Of a stretch of DNA of 64,000 nt, positions 53,238 through 61,729 are shown one piece after another. Origin of the DNA: Klenkia soli (lineage in GTDB: Bacteria; Actinomycetota; Actinomycetes; Mycobacteriales; Geodermatophilaceae); contig NZ_FNIR01000002.1 in NCBI RefSeq assembly GCF_900103975.1, forward strand, positions 248,001 through 312,000, given 5' to 3'. Under the pieces are notes generated by a model. That model was not told the origin of the DNA and did no database searches. It saw nothing but the letters and a program-made list of their open reading frames with translations. Position numbers and translations under genes: made by a program. Each line of letters starts with the position of its first letter. Within the stretch, counting starts at the first letter, position 1.

Positions 53238-54247
53238 GGCAGGTTCCGATCTGCGAGCAGGGGGAGCGAGGGGTCGAACGGGGGGAGCGCCGAGCGGCGC
53301 CGGGCGATGGCGCTCAACGCCTCGAGGACGACGCGGTTGGCCAGGGCGGCGGTGATGTCGGCGTGGTCGTAGGGCGGGGAGACCTCGACGACGTCGATGC
53401 CCACGACCGGCAGCTCCAGGCAGATCCGGCGGACGGCGTCCAGCAGCTCGCGCGCGGTCAGCCCGCCGGGCTCGGGGGTGCCGGTGCCCGGCGCGTGCCC
53501 GGGGTCGCAGACGTCGATGTCGACGGAGAGGAAGACGCCGTCGCAGTCGTCGGTGGCGATGGTGAACGCCTCGGTCAGGCAGGCGGCCAGGCCGCGGTGC
53601 CCGATCTCGGTCATCTCGTAGGAGCGCATGCGCTGCTGCGCCATCCAGTCCAGCGTCTCGGGCGGTGGCCAGTAGCCGCGCAGCCCGACCTGCAGGAACC
53701 GGTCGCCGCGCAGCGCGCCGCTCTCGATCAGCCGGCGCATCGGCTGGCCGTGGCCCCACAGCGAGCCGAACTCGATGTCGCCGGTGTCGGCGTGCGCGTC
53801 GAAGTGGATCATCGACACCCGGCCGTGGCCCAGCACGTCGGCCACCCCGCCGGCGTCGGGGAAGGCGATGGAGTGGTCGCCGCCGAGGACCACCGGCATC
53901 GCCCCGGCCCGCACGACGTCGGCCACCGCCGAGCGCAGCGCGGGCAGTGCCACCTCGATGTCGCCGGAGTACATCTCGACGTCCCCGGCGTCCAGCACCT
54001 TCAGGTCGCGCAGGCCGTCGGTGCGCAGCGCCAGCGAGGGCCGCGAGCCGTCGTGCGGGAGGTAGTCGGTCATCCGGATCGCCTGCGGCCCGAACCGGGT
54101 GCCGGGGCGGTGGCTCGTCCCGCCGTCGAACGGGGCGCCCAGGATCACCACGTCGGCACCGGCCATCGTGGCCGGGTCGGTGTGGTCGCACCGGTCGACC
54201 CCGAGGTAGGTGATGTCGGGGCCGAACTGCGAGCCGTAGCGGACCAT
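53234..54247 (-). CDS. Ureohydrolase (agmatinase family), second copy
   Basis: This 337-aa agmatinase-fold enzyme has GGDHSIAFPDAGG, IHFDAHADTGD and [22 protein letters not shown], so the metal site is intact. It is first in an operon with the amine oxidase (ATGA overlap). The product of amine oxidation, for instance 4-guanidinobutanal oxidised to the acid, could be its substrate, or it may act on the guanidino amine before the oxidase. It is a different sequence from the ureohydrolase at 45752. A palindrome at 54264-54278 lies 17 bp upstream. Confidence 0.9.
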   Translation of the reverse strand: MVRYGSQFGPDITYLGVDRCDHTDPATMAGADVVILGAPFDGGTSHRPGTRFGPQAIRMTDYLPHDGSRPSLALRTDGLRDLKVLDAGDVEMYSGDIEVALPALRSAVADVVRAGAMPVVLGGDHSIAFPDAGGVADVLGHGRVSMIHFDAHADTGDIEFGSLWGHGQPMRRLIESGALRGDRFLQVGLRGYWPPPETLDWMAQQRMRSYEMTEIGHRGLAACLTEAFTIATDDCDGVFLSVDIDVCDPGHAPGTGTPEPGGLTARELLDAVRRICLELPVVGIDVVEVSPPYDHADITAALANRVVLEALSAIARRRSALPPFDPSLPLLADRNLP

Positions 54248-54263
54248 CTCTCCCCCTCGCGCA

Positions 54264-54278
54264 CGACGGAAACCGTCG
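54264..54278. promoter_or_regulatory. Shared inverted repeat, copy 1 (ureohydrolase-amine oxidase operon)
   Basis: CGACGG-AAA-CCGTCG lies between the ureohydrolase start (54247) and the tetR stop (54300). The identical sequence, plus one more matching base at its left, recurs at 58167-58181 before the aldehyde dehydrogenase. An exact 16-bp match at two promoters of one pathway suggests a common regulator. Confidence 0.6.
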
Positions 54279-54299
54279 ATCGGATGTGCTGCGGCGACG

Positions 54300-54998
54300 C
54301 TATCCGTTGTCGGCGGCCGCGTCGAGGTGTGCCCGCATGCCGGCGACCAGGGCGGTCAACCCGAGCTCGAAGGCGGCGTCGGCCCGCTCGCGCCCGCGGG
54401 GAGCGGCCCGCACGGCGGCGTCCATGCGCGGGGTGGGGCTCGCCCCGCCCGCCGGGGCCGAGGGCAGCCACACGTCGTCCGGCGCGGCGAGGTCCAGGGC
54501 CGAGCCGAGGGTGAAGTTGTCGACCACGCTGAGCCACAGCACGACCTCGTCCTCGGCGAACCCGCCGCGCAGCAGCATCCCGGTGACCTGCTCGTACGAG
54601 GCCAGCACGGCGGGGTCGGTGATGGTCTGCCCGGTCAGCATCGGGATGAGGTTGGGGTGGGCGGCGAAGGCGTCGCGGTAGCGGCGCAGCCAGGTGGCCA
54701 GCCCGGCGTCCCAGGGCTGGTCGACCGGGATCGGCCCGATGTCCTGGCCGAGCCGGTCGCGCAGCGCCTCGAGGATCGCGTCGCGCCCGGGCAGGTGGTG
54801 GTAGATCGACGACGCGCTGCTGCCCAGCCGGGTCGCCAGCTCGGTCATCGTCAGCCGGCCGTTCTCGTCGACCAGGGCCAGGGCCGCGCCGAGGATCGCG
54901 TCGACGCTGAGCAGCCGCCTGCGCCGCCGCTTCGGGACGTCGTCGGGATCTGGCACGACGTTCACGTCGTCGCAACCCTTGACGGTGATGCTGCCCAC
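54300..54998 (-). CDS. TetR-family regulator
   Basis: The 232-aa protein has a basic leader (PKRRRRRLLSVD) and an HTH at about residues 29-76 (ALALVDENGRLTMTELATRLGSSASSIYHHLPGRDAIL in pattern), then a TetR C-terminal domain with a disordered Pro-Ala segment near 180. It is divergent from the APC permease across 63 bp containing the operator at 55008, and lies upstream of the ureohydrolase operon on the same strand. GTG 54998 is the start used. Confidence 0.87.
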   Translation of the reverse strand: MGSITVKGCDDVNVVPDPDDVPKRRRRRLLSVDAILGAALALVDENGRLTMTELATRLGSSASSIYHHLPGRDAILEALRDRLGQDIGPIPVDQPWDAGLATWLRRYRDAFAAHPNLIPMLTGQTITDPAVLASYEQVTGMLLRGGFAEDEVVLWLSVVDNFTLGSALDLAAPDDVWLPSAPAGGASPTPRMDAAVRAAPRGRERADAAFELGLTALVAGMRAHLDAAADNG

Positions 54999-55007
54999 AC
55001 CCCACAG

Positions 55008-55028
55008 TAACCGAACGTCATTCGGTTA
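55008..55028. promoter_or_regulatory. TetR operator candidate
   Basis: TAACCGAA-CGTCA-TTCGGTTA has perfect 8-bp arms. It lies 10 bp from the tetR start and 34 bp from ATG 55062 of the permease, a good position to control both. Confidence 0.75.
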
Positions 55029-55061
55029 AGAGTGCCCAGCGTCCCCGGGAGGACCCCGTCC

Positions 55062-56537
55062 ATGGCCACCGATCTCCCTTCGTCCCCCGCCGTCGCGGCG
55101 CCCGATGCACCGGGTCTCCGGCGCAACGCCCTCGGCACCGGCGGCATCGTCTTCCTGGTCGTCGCCGCGGCTGCCCCGCTGACCGTGATGGCCGGGGTCG
55201 CCCCGCTGGCCCTCCTGGTCGGCGGGATCGGCGCCCCGGTGGGGTACCTCGCCGCCGGCGTCGTGCTGACCATCTTCGCCGTCGCGTTCACCGCCATGAC
55301 CAAGCACGTCGGCAGCGCCGGCGCGTTCTACTCCTACGTCACCCGCGGGCTGGGGCAGACCGCCGGCCTCGCGGCCGCCGTCCTGGCGCTGGTGTCCTAC
55401 AGCGGGCTGCAGGTCGGGGTCTACGGGCTGCTCGCCCAGCAGACCCAGGCCACGCTGCTCGACGTCTTCGGCATCTCGCTGCCGTGGCCGGTCATCGCGC
55501 TGGTCGGCATCGCGATCGTCACCGCGGTCTGCTGGTTCGGCATCGACGTCGGCGCCAAGGTGCTCGGCGTGCTGCTGGTCGCCGAGACCGCGATCCTCGC
55601 CCTCATGGCCGGCGGGGTCATCGCGCGGGGCGGCGCCGAGGGGCTGTCGGCCGGGTCGTTCGCGCCGTCCAGCCTGACCGGGCCCGGCATGGCGGCCATC
55701 CTCGCGCTCTGCTTCGCCGCGTTCATGGGCTTCGAGTCCACCGCGATCTACCGCAGCGAGGCCCGACGTCCCGAGCGGACCATCCCGCGGGCCACCTACG
55801 TCGCGGTCGGCTTCATGGCGGTCTTCTACTGCGTCGTCGTGTGGTCGGTCGTGCAGGCGTTCGGCGAGGCCGGCGTGCAGGGCGCCGCGGCGGCCGACCT
55901 GCCGGGGCTCTTCTTCCAGGTCATCGCCACCTACGTGGGCCCCTGGGCAGCCACGCTCATGCAGCTCCTCGTCGTCACCAGCGTGCTGGCCTCCCAGATC
56001 GCCTTCCACAACGCCGTCACCCGCTACGCCCTCGCGCTGTCCGAGGACGGCGTCCTCCCCGCCGGCGCCGGTCGGCTGCACCCCCGCCACCAGTCGCCCA
56101 CCACCGCGGGCCTGGTGCAGAGCGGCATCGCCGCACTCGCCGTGATCGCCTTCGGCCTGGCCGGCGCGGACCCCTTCCGCGGTCTGCTCGTCTGGATCAA
56201 CACCCCCGCGGTCGTCGGCGTCCTGCTGCTGCAGGTGCTCACCGCCGTCTCGGTCGTCGTCTTCTTCACCCGGGCCGACCGGCCGACCCGGCACCCCGTC
56301 GCCGTCGTCGCCGGCGTCGTGTCCGCGGTGCTGCTGGCCGGTGCCACCGCCCTGCTGGTGGACAACATCGGCCTGCTCACCAACACCGAGTCGGCGGCGA
56401 ACTGGATCGTGGTGGGGCTCGTGCCGGTGGTGCTGGTCGTCGGGGTCGTGGTGGCCCGCTGGCTGCGGACGGCCCGCCCCGAGGTCTACGCCCGGATCGG
56501 CCGCGGCACCGCACCGACCGCCGAGGCGCACTCGTGA
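55062..56537 (+). CDS. APC-family amino acid/amine permease
   Basis: This 491-aa permease has about 12 helices. TGGIVFLVVAAAAPLTVMAGVAP carries the first unwound helix and SAGAFYSYVTRGLG the third. ALCFAAFMGFESTAIYRSEARRPERTIPRA in pattern is a signature of the amino acid-polyamine group. ATG 55062 has GGGAGG at 9 bp; the ORF start at 55032 is less likely. It is divergent from tetR and overlaps the amidohydrolase gene, so it may import the amine or amide used by the neighbouring enzymes. Confidence 0.88.
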   Translation: MATDLPSSPAVAAPDAPGLRRNALGTGGIVFLVVAAAAPLTVMAGVAPLALLVGGIGAPVGYLAAGVVLTIFAVAFTAMTKHVGSAGAFYSYVTRGLGQTAGLAAAVLALVSYSGLQVGVYGLLAQQTQATLLDVFGISLPWPVIALVGIAIVTAVCWFGIDVGAKVLGVLLVAETAILALMAGGVIARGGAEGLSAGSFAPSSLTGPGMAAILALCFAAFMGFESTAIYRSEARRPERTIPRATYVAVGFMAVFYCVVVWSVVQAFGEAGVQGAAAADLPGLFFQVIATYVGPWAATLMQLLVVTSVLASQIAFHNAVTRYALALSEDGVLPAGAGRLHPRHQSPTTAGLVQSGIAALAVIAFGLAGADPFRGLLVWINTPAVVGVLLLQVLTAVSVVVFFTRADRPTRHPVAVVAGVVSAVLLAGATALLVDNIGLLTNTESAANWIVVGLVPVVLVVGVVVARWLRTARPEVYARIGRGTAPTAEAHS

Positions 56538-58141
56538 ACCCCGACCTGGTGGTGCTCGCCGGCACCGTGCACACGATGGACGGCGACTCCGCGGTGCAGG
56601 CCGTCGCGGTGACGGACGGGCTCGTCACGGCGGTCGGCTCCGCCGCCGACGTGCAGGACTGGCGCGCACCGCGCACCGAGGTGCTCGACCTCGGGACGGC
56701 GACGCTGATGCCCGGCCTCACCGACGGCCACCTGCACCCGGTCAGCGGCCTGCAGATGGCCGCCGGCACCGACCTGTCCGCGGTCACCGACCTCGGCCAC
56801 CTGCGGTCGGTGCTCGCCGAGGCGGCGCGCGGACGCCGACCCGACGAGTGGGTGCTCGGCTGGGGCCTGGACCCCAACGTCTTCGGCCGCACCCCGGTCG
56901 CGGCCGTCGAGGTCGAGGAGGCCCTCGGCGGGCGCCCGGCGCTGCTGCGGCTGTTCGACGCGCACGGCGCGCTGGCCACCGCCGCGGCGCTGCGGATCGC
57001 CGGGGTCGACGGCCCGCGGGAGTTCGACCAGCGCGCCCGGGTGGTCTGCGACGCCGACGGCGTGCCCACCGGGCTGCTGCTGGAGTGGGCCGCGATCGAG
57101 CTGGTCGCCCAGGTCGCGCCCGTGGCACCGGTGGCCGAGCGGGCCGCCGAGCTCGGCGAGCTGCTGCGCGGCATGGCCGCCAGCGGGCTCACCGGCGGCC
57201 ACGTCATGGACTTCATCGGTGACAGCGCCGAGGTGCTGGCCGCCGTCGAGGCCGCCGGTGACCTGCCGTTGCGGCTGCGGTTCGCCCCGTGGTGCATGCC
57301 CGGGGTGGACGACGACGGCCTGGCCGAGCTGGTGCACCTGCAGGCGACGGCGGGCCGGCGCTGGCAGGTCGGCGGGGTCAAGTTCATGGTCGACGGCACG
57401 ATCGACGGCGGCACCGCCTGGCTCGCCGAGCCCGATGCCTTCGGCGAGTCCACCGAGTCGTTCTGGCCGGACCCGCAGGCCTACACCCGAGCGGTGCGGC
57501 ACCTGGCCGAGGCGGGCGTGCCCACCGCCACGCACGCCATCGGCGACGCCGCGGTCGCGCACGTCGTCCGGTCGCTGGCGGGCGTCGCGGGCGGGGCCAC
57601 CCACCGGGTGGAGCACCTGGAGACCCTGCCGGGCGAGCTGGTGCGCCGGTTCGCCGCCAGCGGCCTGGTGGCGAGCATGCAGCCCAGCCACTGCACGCTG
57701 TACTCGAAGGCCGACCACAGCGACAACTGGTCGCACCGGCTGGGCGCCGAGCGGGCCGACCGGGCGTGGCGGTGCGGCGACCTGCGCCGGGCCGGGGTCA
57801 CCCTGGCGCTGGGCTCGGACTGGCCGGTGGCGCCCTACGACCCCCGGCCGATCATGGCCGACGCCCAGCTGCGCCGGCCGGCGGGCCGACGGGACAGCCC
57901 CCCGGTCCAGCCGGGCCAGGCGCTCACCGCCCGGCAGGCGCTGGAGGGGTACACCAGCCACGCCGCGGCGGCGGCCGGCGAGGCCCGCGTCGCCGGGCGG
58001 ATCGCGGTCGGCATGCGGGCCGACCTCACCGCGCTGGCGCTGGACCCGCTCATCACCCCGCCCGACGAGTCCGCCGAGAGCCCGGTGCTGCTCACCGTCG
58101 TCGGCGGGGCGCCGGTGCACCGGGCGGTGACGGTGGGCTGA
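56534..58141 (+). CDS. Amidohydrolase family protein (YtcJ-like)
   Basis: This 535-aa metallohydrolase of the AepA/YtcJ group has MPGLTDGHLHPVSGLQ with the HxH metal ligands. GGVKFMVDGTIDGGTAW follows, and the C-terminal ASMQPSHCTLYSKAD and LGSDWPVAPYDP carry the remaining ligands. GTG 56534 overlaps the permease stop (GTGA). It would hydrolyse an amide or cyclic amide entering by the permease; the substrate is unknown. Confidence 0.87.
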   Translation: MNPDLVVLAGTVHTMDGDSAVQAVAVTDGLVTAVGSAADVQDWRAPRTEVLDLGTATLMPGLTDGHLHPVSGLQMAAGTDLSAVTDLGHLRSVLAEAARGRRPDEWVLGWGLDPNVFGRTPVAAVEVEEALGGRPALLRLFDAHGALATAAALRIAGVDGPREFDQRARVVCDADGVPTGLLLEWAAIELVAQVAPVAPVAERAAELGELLRGMAASGLTGGHVMDFIGDSAEVLAAVEAAGDLPLRLRFAPWCMPGVDDDGLAELVHLQATAGRRWQVGGVKFMVDGTIDGGTAWLAEPDAFGESTESFWPDPQAYTRAVRHLAEAGVPTATHAIGDAAVAHVVRSLAGVAGGATHRVEHLETLPGELVRRFAASGLVASMQPSHCTLYSKADHSDNWSHRLGAERADRAWRCGDLRRAGVTLALGSDWPVAPYDPRPIMADAQLRRPAGRRDSPPVQPGQALTARQALEGYTSHAAAAAGEARVAGRIAVGMRADLTALALDPLITPPDESAESPVLLTVVGGAPVHRAVTVG

Positions 58142-58166
58142 GGCATGCCGCACGGGAGGCCGGGGA

Positions 58167-58181
58167 CGACGGAAACCGTCG
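58167..58181. promoter_or_regulatory. Shared inverted repeat, copy 2 (aldehyde dehydrogenase)
   Basis: CGACGG-AAA-CCGTCG, identical to the sequence at 54264-54278, lies 77 bp upstream of the aldehyde dehydrogenase start and 26 bp after the amidohydrolase stop. It is consistent with a promoter-proximal operator for the same regulator. Confidence 0.6.
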
Positions 58182-58257
58182 GCTCCGGCTTCCCCGACCA
58201 CCGGATCCGTCGCTAGTCTCCCCGCACGGACGTCGTCCCCCTGATCGGAGCACAGCC

Positions 58258-59628
58258 TTGACCGAGTACGTCGTCGTGGACCCAGCCACGGGCGAGACCG
58301 TGGCCAGCTACCCCACCGCCACCGACGAGCAGGTCGAGGAGGCGATCGCCGCGGCCACCGCCGCCCACCGGGGGTGGTCCCGCAGCTCCTCGGCGGCCGA
58401 GCGCGGGGCGCTGATCCGCCGGGTGGCGGAGCTGCACCGCGAGCGCAAGGACACCCTGGCTGCGCTGATCGTGCGCGAGATGGGCAAGACGATCACCGCT
58501 GCCGAGGGCGAGGTCGACTTCGCCGCCGACATCTACGAGTACTACGCCGACAACGCCGAGCGGATCACCGCCGACCAGCCGATCGACCTGGTCGAGGGCT
58601 CGGCGGGCACCGCGGTCATCCGCCGCGCCTCGCTGGGGCCGCTGCTGGGCGTCATGCCGTGGAACTTCCCGTACTACCAGGTGGCCCGGTTCGCCGGCCC
58701 CAACCTGGCGATCGGCAACACCATCATCCTCAAGCACGCCCCGCAGTGCCCGGAGTCCGCCGCCGCGATCGAGCAGGTGTTCCTCGACGCCGGGTTCCCC
58801 GAGGGTGCCTACGTCAACGTCTACGCCAGCAACGACCAGGCCGCCACGATCATCGGCGACCCCCGCGTGCAGGGCGTCTCCCTCACCGGCTCCGAGCGGG
58901 CCGGCACCGCGGTGGCCGAGGTGGCCGGCCGGCACCTGAAGAAGGTGGCCCTGGAGCTGGGTGGCTCCGACCCGTTCATCCTGCTGTCGACCGACGACCT
59001 CGACGCCGCCGTCTCCGCCGCCGTCGAGGCGCGCATGGACAACAGCGGCCAGTCCTGCAACGCGGCCAAGCGCTTCGTCGTCCACGCCGACCTGTACGAC
59101 GAGTTCCTGGCCGGGATCACCGCGAAGATGACGGCGATCGTCCCCGCGGACCCGACGAAGGCCGAGACCGAGCTGGGCCCGCTGTCCTCGCTGCGGGCCG
59201 CGGAGACCCTCGACCAGCAGGTGCAGCGCGCCGTCGCCGCCGGCGCCACCCTGGTCGCCGGCGGGAAGCGCGAGGGCGCCTACTTCGAGCCCACGGTGCT
59301 CACCGGGGTCACCGCCGACAACCCCGCCTACGGCGAGGAGTTCTTCGGCCCGGTCGCCGTCGTCTACTCGGTTCCCGACGAGGACGCCGCGGTCGAGCTG
59401 GCCAACGACACCGGCTTCGGCCTGGGCTCCTACGTGTTCACCACCGACCCCGAGCAGGGCGAGCGGGTGGCGAACCGCATCGAGGCCGGCATGGTCTACG
59501 TGAACCTGGTGCTCGCCGACTCCCCGGAGCTGCCCTTCGGCGGCATCAAGCGCAGCGGCACCTCGCGCGAGATGGGCCTGCTGGCCGCCGACGAGTTCGT
59601 GAACAAGAAGCTGGTCCGCATCGGCTGA
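58258..59628 (+). CDS. Aldehyde dehydrogenase (succinate-semialdehyde dehydrogenase-like)
   Basis: This 456-aa enzyme oxidises an aldehyde with NAD(P)+. MPWNFPYYQ is the N-terminal block, VALELGGSDPF carries the general-base Glu and SGQSCNAAKR the catalytic Cys. The best start is an unusual TTG at 58258, with GGAG 8 bp upstream. It would remove the aldehyde made by the amine oxidase (for example 4-aminobutanal or 4-guanidinobutanal), and a shared palindrome at 58167 supports joint regulation. Confidence 0.9.
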   Translation: MTEYVVVDPATGETVASYPTATDEQVEEAIAAATAAHRGWSRSSSAAERGALIRRVAELHRERKDTLAALIVREMGKTITAAEGEVDFAADIYEYYADNAERITADQPIDLVEGSAGTAVIRRASLGPLLGVMPWNFPYYQVARFAGPNLAIGNTIILKHAPQCPESAAAIEQVFLDAGFPEGAYVNVYASNDQAATIIGDPRVQGVSLTGSERAGTAVAEVAGRHLKKVALELGGSDPFILLSTDDLDAAVSAAVEARMDNSGQSCNAAKRFVVHADLYDEFLAGITAKMTAIVPADPTKAETELGPLSSLRAAETLDQQVQRAVAAGATLVAGGKREGAYFEPTVLTGVTADNPAYGEEFFGPVAVVYSVPDEDAAVELANDTGFGLGSYVFTTDPEQGERVANRIEAGMVYVNLVLADSPELPFGGIKRSGTSREMGLLAADEFVNKKLVRIG

Positions 59629-59667
59629 CGCTGGGCGACTGCTCAGGGAGGGCCGAGCTCCGGCACA

Positions 59668-59712
59668 GCGCGGGGTCCGATGGTGGTCAGGACGCACCAC
59701 CGGACCCCGCGC
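59668..59712. terminator. GC-rich inverted repeat after the aldehyde dehydrogenase
   Basis: GCGCGGGGTCCG (59668-59679) pairs perfectly with CGGACCCCGCGC (59701-59712) over a 21-nt loop with partial extra pairing. It ends 10 bp before GTG 59723. It may end the aldehyde dehydrogenase transcript or fold in the leader of the next gene. Confidence 0.5.
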
Positions 59713-59722
59713 AGGAGCAGAC

Positions 59723-60190
59723 GTGACCGACCCCCAGCACCCCGACCAGTTCCCCTCCACCACCCCGCCGGCGGACCCGCCCACCCAGGCGGAGCCGTAC
59801 CGCGGGACCGAGCCGCGGGTCGAGGCGCACCCCTACACCGGGGAGCCGACCTGGTCGGCCACCCCGGCCGCGACGCCGACGGAGCCGCGCCCCCGCCGCC
59901 GCGGTCGGGCCCGCATAGCCCTGGTGGCCGCTGCGGCGGTCGGGCTGGTCGCCGTGGGCGGGGGCGGGTTCGCCGTGGGCCGGGCCACCGCACCGGAGAC
60001 GGCGGCCACCACGTCGACCACCGACCAGCAGTTCCCCGGTGGGGGCGGCGGTCCGATGGGCACCCCGCCCGACGGCAGCCAGTTCGGCACCCCGCCCGGC
60101 CAGGACGGCACCACGGACGGGACGACGTCGGACGGGACGACGTCGGACGGCACGACGTCGGACGGCACGACGTCCGATCCGACCACCTGA
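59723..60190 (+). CDS. Small membrane-anchored protein with low-complexity tail
   Basis: This 155-aa protein has a Pro/Thr-rich cytoplasmic leader, basic residues RPRRRGRAR at about 57-65, one transmembrane helix (about 66-87), and a Gly/Thr/Ser-rich outer tail ending in four DGTTS repeats. A type II membrane topology is expected. There is no catalytic domain. GTG 59723 follows CAGGAGCAG. The function is unknown. Confidence 0.65.
   Translation: MTDPQHPDQFPSTTPPADPPTQAEPYRGTEPRVEAHPYTGEPTWSATPAATPTEPRPRRRGRARIALVAAAAVGLVAVGGGGFAVGRATAPETAATTSTTDQQFPGGGGGPMGTPPDGSQFGTPPGQDGTTDGTTSDGTTSDGTTSDGTTSDPTT
60116..60175 (+). repeat. 15-bp tandem repeat, four units
   Basis: The unit GACGGSACGACGTCG (S = G or C) occurs at 60116, 60131, 60146 and 60161, with the last base of unit 4 changed. 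It encodes repeats of DGTTS at the end of the small membrane protein. Unit number is likely variable among strains. Confidence 0.85.
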
Positions 60191-60318
60191 TCTCCCGGCC
60201 CCGGCGCGTCCCCCGCGCGCCGGCGGCCGGGTCCGGCAGCGATGAGTTCTGGACGGCGTGGTCGTCTTGCTGGTGACGGGGCCGGGAGGGCCGGCCCGAC
60301 CACCTCAGGGAGCACCCC

Positions 60319-60726
60319 GTGCGCATGATCTTCGTCAACCTGCCGGTCACCGACATCGAGGCCGCGAAGGCGTTCTACGCCGGACTGGGCTTCGAGCAGA
60401 ACATGCAGTTCAGCGACGAGAACACCGCGTCGTTCGAGATCGCCGAGAACATCACGGCGATGGTCCTGACCCGGGAGAGGTTCGCCAGCTTCCTGCCCGC
60501 GGGTGCGACCACGGGCGACCCGGCGCAGACGGTGTCGGTGATGAACGCCCTGTCGGCCGAGAGCCGTCAGGAGTGCGACGACCTGCTGGCGAAGGCGATC
60601 GAGCACGGCGGCAGCAAGTACAACGAGTCCCAGGACCACGGCTTCATGTACGGCACCGCGTTCGCCGACCCGAGCGGCAACGTCTGGGAAGCCGTCTGGA
60701 TGGACCCGTCGGCCATCGCCGGCTGA
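60319..60726 (+). CDS. VOC-family protein (glyoxalase-like)
   Basis: This 135-aa protein of the type seen in many actinobacteria begins MIFVNLPVTDIEAAKAFYAGLGFEQN in pattern. Its second half carries FMYGTAFADPSGNVWEAVWMDP. These are the two VOC modules; the metal His/Glu set is partly conserved. GTG 60319 follows CTCAGGGAG. The substrate is unknown. A strong hairpin follows the stop. Confidence 0.85.
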   Translation: MRMIFVNLPVTDIEAAKAFYAGLGFEQNMQFSDENTASFEIAENITAMVLTRERFASFLPAGATTGDPAQTVSVMNALSAESRQECDDLLAKAIEHGGSKYNESQDHGFMYGTAFADPSGNVWEAVWMDPSAIAG

Positions 60727-60729
60727 GCT

Positions 60730-60771
60730 GTGGAGTCGCAGCGCTCGGAGAACGATGCGCTGCGACTCCAC
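60730..60771. terminator. Perfect 15-bp-arm hairpin between convergent genes
   Basis: GTGGAGTCGCAGCGC (60730-60744) and GCGCTGCGACTCCAC (60757-60771) pair perfectly around a 12-nt loop. It lies between the converging VOC and PRC-barrel genes, a likely bidirectional terminator. Confidence 0.7.
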
Positions 60772-60777
60772 CAGGCC

Positions 60778-61125
60778 TCAGCGGCGGGCGAGCTGCCGTT
60801 CGCCGTTGGCGCCCGTGGAGTAGGGCAGCTGGTAGTGCGCGAACACCTTCGGCTCCTCGTCGGCGGTGAGCTCGCCGTCGGTGTCGATGTTCGGGGCCGC
60901 CTTGGCCAGGTCGCGGGGGTAGGACACCCGGACCTCGCGCGGGCCGACGGTGGAGTCCTTGAGCGGGATGAACACGATGCTCTTGCCGCCGATCTCGACG
61001 CCGATGAACGAGGGCTCGTCGGACACGACGTCGACGTAGATCGACTCCAGGGTGCCGATCTTGTGGCCCTCGGGGTCGACGACGTTCTCGCCGCGCCAGT
61101 CGCGGATGTTGCCTGCCGGGATCAT
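60778..61125 (-). CDS. PRC-barrel domain protein
   Basis: This 115-aa protein has a PRC-barrel in its N-terminal 80 residues: IPAGNIRDWRGENVVDPEGHKIGTLESIYVD in pattern, then FIGVEIGGKSIVFIPLKD. PRC-barrel proteins act in RNA processing or membrane association. The tail DGELTADEEPKVFAHYQLPYS is typical of a family widespread in actinobacteria. ATG 61125 has GGAGGAC upstream; the ORF to 61206 was rejected. Confidence 0.83.
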   Translation of the reverse strand: MIPAGNIRDWRGENVVDPEGHKIGTLESIYVDVVSDEPSFIGVEIGGKSIVFIPLKDSTVGPREVRVSYPRDLAKAAPNIDTDGELTADEEPKVFAHYQLPYSTGANGERQLARR

Positions 61126-61225
61126 GCGGTGTCCTCCATGTCGGGGGAGAGCTCCGGGGGCCCGGAGCACGTCGCGGCGAGGATGCCCAGCATCGATCGC
61201 GCGCAACCATCCGTCGGCGTGTGAC

Positions 61226-61729
61226 TTACAGCGTCAACTGCGCCTCGACGGCGGCCCGCACCGCGGGGTCGGTGGGCTCGGTGCGGGGGCGGAACCGGGC
61301 CACCACCTCACCGGATGCCGAGAGCAGGAACTTCTCGAAGTTCCACTGCACGTCGCCCGCCTCGCCGTCGGCGTCGGGCACCGCGGTCAGGGCCCGGTAG
61401 AGCGGGTCGGCGTCGGGGCCGTTGACCTCGACCTTCGCCGTCATCGGGAACGTCACGCCGTAGGTGGCGGAGCAGAACTCCTCGATCTCGGCGGAGGTGC
61501 CCGGCTCCTGGCCGGCGAACTGGTTGCACGGCACCCCGACGACGGTGAACCCGCGGTCGCCGTACTCCTGCTGCAGCTGCTCGAGCTGGGTGTACTGCGG
61601 CGTCAGCCCGCACCGGCTGGCCACGTTCACCACGAGCGCGGGGCGGCCGCCGGTCAGCTCGCCGAGCGTGCTCGGGTCGCCCTGCAGGGTGGTCACGGGC
61701 AGCGTGCGCAGATCGGTCACGCCGGTCAC
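61226..61729 (-). CDS. Glutathione peroxidase-like thiol peroxidase
   Basis: This 167-aa thioredoxin-fold protein has the GPx signature NVASRCGLTPQYTQLEQL, with Cys in place of selenocysteine. VVGVPCNQFAGQEPG and WNFEKFLLS complete the triad. In actinobacteria such enzymes use thioredoxin rather than glutathione to reduce peroxides. GTG 61729 overlaps the DUF2237 stop (GTGA). It is the last gene of the GH15-zwf operon, linking NADPH supply to peroxide removal. Confidence 0.88.
   Translation of the reverse strand: MTGVTDLRTLPVTTLQGDPSTLGELTGGRPALVVNVASRCGLTPQYTQLEQLQQEYGDRGFTVVGVPCNQFAGQEPGTSAEIEEFCSATYGVTFPMTAKVEVNGPDADPLYRALTAVPDADGEAGDVQWNFEKFLLSASGEVVARFRPRTEPTDPAVRAAVEAQLTL

Noticed and set aside
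60116-60175. CRISPR-like repeats
   Set aside because: The four units are directly adjacent with no spacers and encode an in-frame peptide repeat, so they are a coding minisatellite.
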